The notes beneath the pieces were generated by a model that was not told the origin of the DNA, did no database searches, and saw only the letters and a list, made by a program, of their open reading frames with translations. Below are positions 39,201 to 47,600 of a stretch of 64,000 bases of DNA, in pieces. The stretch is from assembly GCA_040182905.1 (NCBI GenBank), contig JARQWU010000022.1:1-64000 (forward strand), read 5' to 3'. The position numbers and the translations under genes are program-made. How positions within the stretch are numbered: the first letter of the stretch is position 1; each line of letters begins with the position of its first letter. The stretch is from Barthelona sp. PAP020 (taxonomy: Eukaryota > Metamonada: BaSk clade).

Positions 39201-41688
39201 TAATAACTAAACCAATATCAGTATTCATATCCAATGCTGTAATACCACCATGTAATCCATCATGTGGTCTGAAAATGGAATAACTTGTTGGAGAAATCAA
39301 AGACACAATATCAAGAATACCATCCGCACCTGCAAAGGCAGCCAATTTACCCTGATGATCTATTTTGATGATTCCAGAGGGAGACTGCATTTGAGCAAGG
39401 GTTTTTTCAGATTGAGAAATAGCTTGGTGTTTTCCTAATTGTGCTATCTTGTACAAGCCAATAGAACTATCAGCAGCTGATGCCAATAATCTTGGATCAT
39501 CACCAAAAACAAAATTGATGGCTGCAGATGGATATTTGACTGAATTTGATTGGGGATGAGTAACTATGGTAGTGAAAGGCAATTGAGGATGTGAAATGAT
39601 TTTTGGTTTGCATTCTAATAAATAATTGTGATTTTTGGAAGGTTCAATGTATTTTGCTTCGGGACAATCTATCTGGAAAACATCCCCATTTTCAAAATTA
39701 ATGAACAAAGCGGTTTCGTTTTTGAAAGTGAATGCTAAATTTAACACATTGTATTGTTTAAACTCATGATAAGCTGTTAACGAATGCACAAATGGCGTTT
39801 GCTCAAAATCTAAAGCAACAAAGTATACACGTTTATCATCCGCAGCAATAGCCAATATATCTTTCATTGGACTCAACTTAATGTCATTAATTCGACTATG
39901 TGTAAATTTCCACATAGCCACCAATTCAATGTCAAAACTTTCGGTGATAGTGATCATAAAAACATCACCATTAGCGCGGCCAATGACAAAAACATCATTA
40001 TCAATTTTTTGGAACACTGTAATTAATGTTTTGGCCTTAGGTAAAAGCTCTAACAAATCTGTATGATATTCAATCTTGTTTATTTCATCTTGAGGTAAAA
40101 CAAAAACTGAAACAAACCCATCACTTAGTTGTCCACTCGTTAATTTCACAACCACAAGTGATCCATCAAGTAATGCAACCAAACAATGTCCATCTGAAAG
40201 GAAATTCAATCCAACAACTGGAACACCATGTAAAAATGGCATGCTAAGATAAGGTTCCAAAGCCAACATCACTTCATCTTCATTGGTTCTTAAGGTTTCA
40301 ACTTGAACATCCATAGGAATTTCTGGCTTTTCTCCAGTAACTATTTGAGTATTTAAAACAAAGAATTGTCCATCTGTGGTGCAAATAAGAACTTTTGTTG
40401 AAAATTGAAATGGATGAAATGAATGAATAGTTGAATCATTGGTATTCATAAATTTGATAATCTGAAACGTTTCAGATGAAACAAAAGCCAAAGAACCTTT
40501 GGAATATCCCAACATAATATGACCCGCAATGAAATGTGCAGAAGTAATAACATTTTCTTCAATGGCCAAAGATTTATCAAATTCTTCATCCCCAGATTGA
40601 TGCTCACTGACAAAAGCCTCAGGTGAAACCGGTAATTCAAATTCTGTTTGTCCAATTCTATCAAACAAGAAATCTTCATGTTTGGGTTGCATTTCAGAAA
40701 GATATTTTGAACGTTGTTCATCAATTGAAATGTCCGTTGGAATCAACGGAGAAAAAGTATCTGGAAGTATCTTGGTTTCAGCATCACACACCTGACCCTT
40801 TTGATTTTGAGCTGTTGCTTTGTTTTTATCACAAACGATTAAAGTGTATTTTGAATCTTTGCTGAAAATTGCAACCCTTTCCCCAGGTAACCACACATGA
40901 GTGGCAATATTAGGAAAAAGATATGGTAAACCAACCGGAGTTTGTGATACAATGTTGTTAATGGCTGTTTGACGAGTTTCTAATGCGGTTTCACCAACCA
41001 TATCAATAATGTTTTCCTTCTTTTCTTCAATTAAAATAGGCTCAATTAACCAAATACCAAAGTCATGTTTAACACGGAAAAGATAAAATCTCCTGCGATC
41101 ATGAACACAAACCAAATCAGTATCCAGTTGAGGTGACCAACTAATACTCTTGGATTGAAAATATGTATCATACCATCTATAAGGACTGGTTCCAATTCCT
41201 CTAATAGTTAGAGGAGGCAAACAATTTGGTAAATGGCTCTTCAAAGGTAAATAGCCAGGTAAATTAGCCTCTACTTCAATAACTCCGTCTTTGGTTGATA
41301 ACAACGATAGAGTGGGTTCCGGTAATCCAGTAATAATGGCCAAAACATTTCCATCTTTGGAAAAATCAATATCAACAATCCCATTGGGAAATAAAGATGC
41401 TTCGATAGTAGAAATAATATCTAAAGAAATGGTGTCGATCAATAAAATCCTCGCATCAGGACCATTCTCAACTATACAAACTAAAGACTTTGAGGTTGAT
41501 CCACATATCAACGATATACCAAAATTAGAACAATACAATTCATGTTCTATTTGAAAATCTAAACTCAATACACATAAAATATTTCCACACACGCAAAACA
41601 ATTTCTCACCAACAATTACAAACTTTGATATATCAATTCCCGATAAACCTTCTAATGATATGTTTTTTGGTGTAGTTTGATCATCCAT
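36214..41688 (-). CDS. CFAP43/CFAP44-family WD-repeat and coiled-coil protein (1824 aa)
   Basis: Residues 1-900 form WD-type blades in two propellers (for instance GNVLAIITGLPEPTLSLLST, KTLITVFQKIDNDVFVIG, GGITALDMNTDIGLVITGG then EIMLWSIEELM). Residues 930-1824 are long coiled coils that end in LKLELDRLRKRTFPSFG. The length and this layout are those of CFAP43/CFAP44, the paired proteins of the tether complex that links inner-arm dynein f (I1) to the doublet microtubule in motile flagella. CFAP44 (about 1850 aa) is closer in length, but I cannot separate the two paralogues by eye. The ATG at 41688 lies 6 nt from a T9 tract (minus strand). It is head-to-head with katanin p80. Confidence 0.85.
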   Translation of the reverse strand: MDDQTTPKNISLEGLSGIDISKFVIVGEKLFCVCGNILCVLSLDFQIEHELYCSNFGISLICGSTSKSLVCIVENGPDARILLIDTISLDIISTIEASLFPNGIVDIDFSKDGNVLAIITGLPEPTLSLLSTKDGVIEVEANLPGYLPLKSHLPNCLPPLTIRGIGTSPYRWYDTYFQSKSISWSPQLDTDLVCVHDRRRFYLFRVKHDFGIWLIEPILIEEKKENIIDMVGETALETRQTAINNIVSQTPVGLPYLFPNIATHVWLPGERVAIFSKDSKYTLIVCDKNKATAQNQKGQVCDAETKILPDTFSPLIPTDISIDEQRSKYLSEMQPKHEDFLFDRIGQTEFELPVSPEAFVSEHQSGDEEFDKSLAIEENVITSAHFIAGHIMLGYSKGSLAFVSSETFQIIKFMNTNDSTIHSFHPFQFSTKVLICTTDGQFFVLNTQIVTGEKPEIPMDVQVETLRTNEDEVMLALEPYLSMPFLHGVPVVGLNFLSDGHCLVALLDGSLVVVKLTSGQLSDGFVSVFVLPQDEINKIEYHTDLLELLPKAKTLITVFQKIDNDVFVIGRANGDVFMITITESFDIELVAMWKFTHSRINDIKLSPMKDILAIAADDKRVYFVALDFEQTPFVHSLTAYHEFKQYNVLNLAFTFKNETALFINFENGDVFQIDCPEAKYIEPSKNHNYLLECKPKIISHPQLPFTTIVTHPQSNSVKYPSAAINFVFGDDPRLLASAADSSIGLYKIAQLGKHQAISQSEKTLAQMQSPSGIIKIDHQGKLAAFAGADGILDIVSLISPTSYSIFRPHDGLHGGITALDMNTDIGLVITGGFNGEIMLWSIEELMKEFGVTYSNVAKSDLSSRLLNHSEVVIYKETLFEIALNSKELEQLNIDAAIREETMEKLVELTGRLGDLIIENNELDDEEKLQEFEFVIDLQLERRLIDDEKQQILKLSQDYQVLKNQRKLLRERLVENFIHTLEQKKFALNSIDKKKSVVTHNFALNKMTAIDKKFEERLVNLRKLDLSVKAKILPNEAGNMTQTLFYNDIELTSKFRRYLQARLLKRECRSIIFRFNELFEKMNKEKKSNLEIIETNNGKIIELANELGKDTSELITNTSVNVIPELSFEYYMNVDDAEIKYPKILTEQEKKRISFENEMKARMLNDEKTLRMKNALNEMLDGKKLSNDKMILKELAVPDFYNTVEKAKWNESQIKEAEEYESKLEGIKEQQEKKLKQIEAELRSLVASNASIIENFGNKMFHLGELRNKVYDMINVFELMIITLNLKNYNILILKKNIEQYVQNERLVKILYPDLDHRIEEFHQSLEQANNLRMNLLSQDKTHLRDFKASFEGQFPQALIVYWKSIGKKFKNIKSQLMKEDFVLNPIDKDLVKQISTINSFGVYEPKLSDDFELLCDYFTSLTFEDDMHIMRPDEINEESWEKLRIHRNNKNFTELSIAWSEKLIALRKDTIVELEKIQENIKNISFDLHSQILGIQKQLTMEEQNLSVLLRLQQGQSEISSPARFSEIFTLENDDVVLPNIFGDVETMDTEKLSTLIETLDFDVKETLEMSDRLRDVFRKRATENLNDQVTSKVSKDLFVDLIHENENITLLNRDLMLNLNTKVVLAAHKVYNVLKEIMENRRSVGGYQWLIKKFEMEIEDIQQETKDFQLLRVTRHMQDMLRDDDVERKQKDEIDSIKSRLEHSVATHEKRIIEYKNKCDKYEQKWAKINKNNLKIIEEIEVLNHAVEERRILVPPKVQMEITGRAENELFVRDNEALNKTSGLDMVVKRAKIVQLVKEQTEEIEFLKLELDRLRKRTFPSFG

Positions 41689-41757
41689 TGAAAGAAAAAA
41701 AAATTGAAATTTATTTGTGTTTGGCCATTTCTAATTTTTTTTATCATTCAGAACAAC
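41689..41757. promoter_or_regulatory. 69-bp divergent promoter region, CFAP43/44 and katanin p80
   Basis: Both genes start within 69 bp. The minus-strand leader contains a T9 tract (41695-41703) and the plus-strand leader a T8 tract (41735-41742), each 6-15 nt from its ATG. The pairing of two axonemal or microtubule genes on one short promoter suggests co-expression. Confidence 0.45.
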
Positions 41758-43557
41758 ATGCAAAGAGTTCATGAATTTATTTGTACATATAGTAAGATAA
41801 CAACAATAACACTGTCACCAAAAACAGGATCATTTTTTGCAACTGGTCATGAAGATGGTAGTATAAGATTATGGGATGAACTTAATCTTGAAAATAGTCA
41901 ACCAGTAAGTGTTTTCACATCAGAATCTTACAAAGATAGCATCTCTTGTGTGTGTTTTTCAGCCAATGAAGAAATATTGTATGTTGGTGATGCTGCTGGT
42001 CACGTAATAGTTTTAGAGTTGGAAGAAAATTGCACAGGGGTTAAGTTTTATCGAGCATTTTTGAATTGGACCAGATTACCTTTCCCAAAAATCACATGTA
42101 TTACGGTTCATCCTGTTGAACCATTTATAATTGCCATTGCTGCACATCGTACAGTTACTTTATTAAGAGCTGATGCCAATAGAAATCAAACGTCTAAATT
42201 ATTTGAGTATACTGAGCATGCTCATCCTGTGAATATTGTGAAATTTGTACCTCATGGAAGATATTTGATCTCCATTGACCTTCAGGGTCGTTTGATTTGT
42301 CTTGATATTTCAAGTGGTAAATATATTACTGCCCAAAATTTGAATAACTATCCTGTGTATGATATTTCTTTTCATCCAATTTACACATTGATGGTTTTAG
42401 CTACAAATAAGTGTGCAACAGTTTTTTCAATGACAGATGACATTTTCAAAGAGGTTGCTGTCACTCAAGATGAAAATTCAGTGATTAATGCGATTGATTT
42501 TGCTTCTGATGGCAATTGTATTGTTACCGTTACTTCTAAAAGTTTAGCTTTATTCAATCAAGAATCAAGAGAAAAAGTTCGATCAGAAAAGGCGTTATGG
42601 CATGGAGATATGAATTGTGTCACTTCGTTTAAAACAAATGAAGATCATACATTAGTCATTGTTTTGTCAGTCTTCGATAAAGTGATTGGGCTTTATCAAT
42701 ATTTTGATGGTGATGATTCTTTAGATGAAACTCTTCCTCTAACTGGTCCTGTTCATATTTCTTCTGGACCAATAACACCTAAAGGTAAGGATGATGTTGG
42801 TTTACCTCGACATTCTCCCAATGTATTTGTTGAAAATAATAAACCAGTGGAACCCAAAAACACATCAATGGAACAAAACATTGATGAAAATTTTACACCC
42901 ATCAGTAGACCGTCAGTGAATGACATTGCATCAGAACCAACAAATACTGTTGTTCATAAAATAAGCTCACACGAACCGGTTGTAGATCCTCATGATTTCA
43001 TTAGCCCGAATTCAAGACCTATGATGTCTTCCATTTCTGAATCCCAAATTCAAAAAGAGTTATTGGAAGATAGTCGAGTTATTTTAGATGTGCTTTCTCA
43101 AAGGTTATCTAACATGAAGACTTTATTGGGATTGTATCAAAGAAATGACATGAAAACAATGTTTTCCACTTTACAAACGTTGGACGTTGGTTCTACAAAT
43201 GATTTCTTTTTAGCTATGTTTTTCCAAGCACGTAGCGCATTAACTTTAAAGATATCTACTCAACTGGCTCATCCAATTATCAAGTTACTCCATAGTCAAC
43301 ATTTAATTCATCAAGAAACTGCTTTGAAAACATTGGATATGATTTTAAGTCATTTTGGTGATCTAATTTCTGCTAACATTGTTTTAAAACCACAACAAAT
43401 TGACATTTCTAAGGAAGATAGATATCGTAAATGTCAAGAAGCTCATTCAATGTTAGTATCTTTATTACAACCCTTAGACAGATTTAAATGTCAAACAAAT
43501 AATCATCAATTAATTGGTACGGTTGTTTCTTTAATTGACAGAATCAATAGATTGTAA
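41758..43557 (+). CDS. KATNB1: Katanin p80 regulatory subunit B1 (599 aa)
   Basis: Katanin severs microtubules; p80 targets the p60 ATPase to centrosomes, basal bodies and flagella. Residues 1-310 form seven WD40 blades beginning MQRVHEFICTYSKITTITLS and ATGHEDGSIRLWD. A Pro/Ser-rich linker (320-440) follows. Residues 440-599 form the con80 domain (LLEDSRVILDVLSQRLSNMK, LALFFQAR-type helices near NDFFLAMFFQARSAL, then HPIIKLLHSQHLIHQETALK), which binds p60. The frame extends upstream to a TTG, but the first ATG at 41758 follows a T8 tract. Confidence 0.9.
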   Translation: MQRVHEFICTYSKITTITLSPKTGSFFATGHEDGSIRLWDELNLENSQPVSVFTSESYKDSISCVCFSANEEILYVGDAAGHVIVLELEENCTGVKFYRAFLNWTRLPFPKITCITVHPVEPFIIAIAAHRTVTLLRADANRNQTSKLFEYTEHAHPVNIVKFVPHGRYLISIDLQGRLICLDISSGKYITAQNLNNYPVYDISFHPIYTLMVLATNKCATVFSMTDDIFKEVAVTQDENSVINAIDFASDGNCIVTVTSKSLALFNQESREKVRSEKALWHGDMNCVTSFKTNEDHTLVIVLSVFDKVIGLYQYFDGDDSLDETLPLTGPVHISSGPITPKGKDDVGLPRHSPNVFVENNKPVEPKNTSMEQNIDENFTPISRPSVNDIASEPTNTVVHKISSHEPVVDPHDFISPNSRPMMSSISESQIQKELLEDSRVILDVLSQRLSNMKTLLGLYQRNDMKTMFSTLQTLDVGSTNDFFLAMFFQARSALTLKISTQLAHPIIKLLHSQHLIHQETALKTLDMILSHFGDLISANIVLKPQQIDISKEDRYRKCQEAHSMLVSLLQPLDRFKCQTNNHQLIGTVVSLIDRINRL

Positions 43558-43832
43558 ATTACAAAATATTCAATAGTTTGTTTTTATTTTATTTTGTTGA
43601 GTTTTCCAAAAGGACAAAAGAAAGTTCAAAAAATTAGCTGAGATATCAATCTTTCATATTTTAATTTTTGAGTTTGAATGGGTTCACAAACTATTGTTGC
43701 ATATTAAGAAAAACAATTTTTTACATTTTAAAAATATTGAAAGATGCATGAAAGTAAAAAGAAAGGAGTTTGAAGATAAAATAGTAACTTTTTCATTTTG
43801 TCTTTAAAGTTCTTTTTTTTCGAATAGATAAC

Positions 43833-44498
43833 ATGAATGAAATTAAAAATGAAGCATGGGGTGAAATGAAAAATGCTTTTATTTCTATTGCTGGTATTAT
43901 TGGAGCTGGAAAAACTACTCTTGCAAATGCTCTTGGTGAATGTTTAAATATACCTGTTTATCATGAACCTGTTATTGATAATGAATATTTAAGTGATTTT
44001 TATCAAGATATGGGAAAATATGGTTTTCCTATGCAAATATATTTATTGAACAGAAGATTTCAACAACATCAGGAGATCATTTGGAAGGGACATGGTGGTG
44101 TACAAGATAGAACTATATATGAAGATGCAGTATTTTGTAGAATGTTGATGAAACAAGGGCATATTGATGAAAGAGATTATAAAACATACACTAGTTTGTT
44201 CAAACACATGTCTAACTTTATGTGTAAACCTAATGTAATTGTTTTCTTAGATGTTACTCCTGAAGAATCAATGGATCGCGTAAAACAAAGATCAAGAGAT
44301 TGTGAAACAGGAGTCAGTATTGATTACTTACAAGCACTTTATGATGAATATAAACTTTTTATAAAAGAGATTTCAACATCAATTCCAGTGATTTCTGTTC
44401 GTTGGAACAAGTTTAGAGAAGTCAATGAAGTTGCTGCAGCAATTAAAACAGAATATGAAAGAATTGGTAATATTAGAGAGGCAAGATTTTTAAATTGA
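43833..44498 (+). CDS. Deoxynucleoside kinase (221 aa)
   Basis: It phosphorylates deoxynucleosides for dNTP salvage. The P-loop is GIIGAGKTTLA (about residue 22). The substrate pocket carries the family's E (YHEPV, with conserved Glu), the QxxxxxRR stretch (MQIYLLNRRFQQHQE) and the DRS-type motif QDRTIYEDAVF. The LID shows RVKQRSRDCE with two conserved arginines. The size and motifs place it in the dCK/dGK/TK2 and deoxyadenosine-kinase superfamily; the base preference cannot be told. Its ATG lies 12 nt after a T8 tract (43813-43820). Confidence 0.9.
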   Translation: MNEIKNEAWGEMKNAFISIAGIIGAGKTTLANALGECLNIPVYHEPVIDNEYLSDFYQDMGKYGFPMQIYLLNRRFQQHQEIIWKGHGGVQDRTIYEDAVFCRMLMKQGHIDERDYKTYTSLFKHMSNFMCKPNVIVFLDVTPEESMDRVKQRSRDCETGVSIDYLQALYDEYKLFIKEISTSIPVISVRWNKFREVNEVAAAIKTEYERIGNIREARFLN

Positions 44499-44683
44499 GT
44501 TGAATTGTGTAAATTATCAAACCTTTTTTGTTCCAATTTGGAAGATGTTTGCTTTTTCCGTTGTTTTTTATGATTCTACTTTCATTCAAAAGAAAGTTTT
44601 GATTTAAAATCAAAAAATTATAATTAAATAAAAAAAGAATAATAATAACAAAATTTTATATAAACAAATAAAAGTTCGAAAAC

Positions 44684-47600
44684 TCATTGCAAAAAGACGT
44701 CAGTATCTGGTTCATCTTCATAAAAATTTGACTGGGAAAACCCATCATATTCATTTAATTCTGTAGTTTCGAGAAGGAATGTGCTTTTGTGATTCATATC
44801 CATCCAAAATTGATTATCAGTGTCTTTACGTTTATACCTGAACCTACAATAAACAAAAATACCCACAATAACAACGCAAAAAAAAACACAACCAAAAATC
44901 AAAAGCATTGGAAACCCCTCAGTAACAGAACTGACTAAACAATTTCCTTCCATATACTCAACACCAAATTTACAAAAAAATTGAAAGTTTTGTTGATTAA
45001 ATTGGTGTTTCAAAGAGTAATGAGTGTTTTCATCATTAAATAGCTGTCTATCTGTAACAGATTGAATTCTTATGGTAGTTACATTGTCAGCAGAAAAATA
45101 AAGAAATACTGAAGAAAAATCTGTGAATTTTGCATGCAAAGGATCAAGTAAAATATTAATACAAGTGTCAGATTTCAACAATACAGTATCTTGTTGAAAT
45201 ATACCTTTAGAATCTCCTATACTTTTTTTGACATGTATGTGTATTTGGTTATCTTCTATAAATGAATTACAAATTGAAATAAGCCAAAAATGTTCTAATT
45301 GACCGACAGAATTTTTTAAATCTAAAGAAACCTCAAGACCCACCGCTTCAACACCAACACTATTGGTGGAAAAAACAGTCAAATCTCTTTGTATCACAAA
45401 GACATTCGAAATTGAAGGAGAAACAAAACCTTTAAAATAATTTGTTTGACCTTTCAAACTTTCAACATCAAAAAAACGAAGACTATAAGGAAATGAATCA
45501 ATATGGATATTTGTTGTCTCATCACTCATATCAGTAATTTCCTTAACAATTGAAGTTTGAGTTGGTGTTATTATCTCTTTATAAATAGTAACATTAATTG
45601 GTGTTCCATCATATAATAACCAAATTGTGTTTAACATATCAGAATGTAAAAAAACATAGTGTTGATTTTGTCTTAATTTGAGTAAACAATTTGGAGTTGT
45701 TTTATTGCTTTTTAACACTGTTTGAAGATTCAAAAAGCCCAAAAACTCAACAGGATTCAGTAATTGTTCTTGATCATATTCAAAAGTTACATTTTTAAAG
45801 TCAACAAAAGGAAGGATAATCATTATATCATTTTTCAAATTGTTTAAATAGGTAACTTGAAAAGAGATATTAGCAGGAATAATATAACTGACAGAATCAT
45901 AATGTTTACCCACAAATTCACTGGTTGAATCAACTTTTCGAGAAAGAAAGATCATTTGTGCTTGTTTTAAACAAAGATAAGTCATTTGGGCACTAATATT
46001 ATAAGCTGCACTGAAATTTTCAATCTGGTTTGAATTTTTAACATCTGAATCTGACAAAGAAATAGTTGTTGGGAAAATATGAAAACTAAACGTAGCAAAT
46101 GTTTTACAATTTGCTTCCACAACTATACTTTTCCTTCCAGGATATAAATAAAAAGATGATTCATCCTTTAAAATTGTAATATCTTCATCAAATATAATGG
46201 TACACAAATTTAGTACATTAGTTATGGTCAAATGATAAACTACATTTCTCGAAAGAGGAAGATATTTTGTAATTGAAGTTTGTTCCTGAGTCAAACTGAA
46301 TAAAACATTACTTGATAGACTGAAATCGAAATTCAACAATTCATCAATATTTGGCAAAATAACAAAGCGATAAAAAGAATTTTGAGTGAAATATTGTTGA
46401 TCAATTCTAACAATAATAAAAAAAGCACCTTCTTTCAGTTCAAATAATGGTTTCAAATTGATTTTGGAATATTTTAAACTGCCTGGTAATAGAGCATACA
46501 AATTAACATGACTTATGGTTGGATCTGCATAAAAATGCAATAGAGTATCCATGGTGTCAATTTTAATGAATAAACTGTTTAATAAATATGAATACTTAGC
46601 ATTAAAAGATAAAATACTATCAGAATCCATTTCAAACACTTTATTTTTTGTATCATTTGTTCCTTGACGTGTGTTCAGATTAATATATTCCAATTCAGCA
46701 TTTTGACTAACATAACTGAAAGTGTCATAAGTAAACAAAGAATTTACAGAGGTTTCGTCGGCACAAAATGCAATATTATCTAAATAACATCTTGTAGCTG
46801 ATATGATCTTTCTGCTAAATGGTACAGTCAATTGTCCTGTCAAATCATCTTCTACATACTCAGAATTTCCAGGTTGAACAAAGACTCTTGTTATTATACT
46901 GTCAGATGGTATTTCTATTACTTCATTTGCATACATAACAAAACTAAATTTATTTCCATCCAAACTTTCAAATCTTATCATACCATCCTTAGTAATAAGA
47001 ACAATTTCATCATCTGTACCAAATGATACACTCCAATCATCAACAAACAATGTTACATCAACCATTGTAGATGATATCAAATGGTAATCAAATGTCAAAT
47101 CTAAAGTGAACATCTGTTTGTACGTTCCATCAATATATTTCATCACAATATTGTTATCTTCATCAACAGTTATATCAGTTGTTGAAAAAATTGATAATTC
47201 TGTGAAGAGCCCATCAAATGCATAACAAGAATCGTTGTAGATGAACCCACCAGGACAATAAGTCTTTAAATCAGGTAGAACATAACTACTGTCCAAATCA
47301 TAAAAATGTAACTGAATATTTTTAATGACGCCTTTACTGAACGTAAGACGATACAACCCTTGACTCAACCGAATAGGAAAAACTTGTCTTTTATCCGCAG
47401 ATTTCCCAACCGATTCAAAAACATGTCTAAAACATGAAAATCCATGTGTAGAAACATTTTCGTCGGAGAAACAGCCAACCTGTATCAATTGAAAACTTAC
47501 TAAATAAATATCATTGTCAATAACAATTTCCAAAATCCTTTCAACTTTATTGGACACGTAAATAGAAGTGGGACCGACAGTTGACAAATCAAGCATGGCG

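Noticed and set aside
41704-41757. Possible intron at the start of katanin p80 (CTAATTTTTTTTATCATTCAG)
   Set aside because: There is an acceptor-like string but no GTATT donor or upstream ATG exon; the ATG at 41758 already gives the conserved N-terminus.
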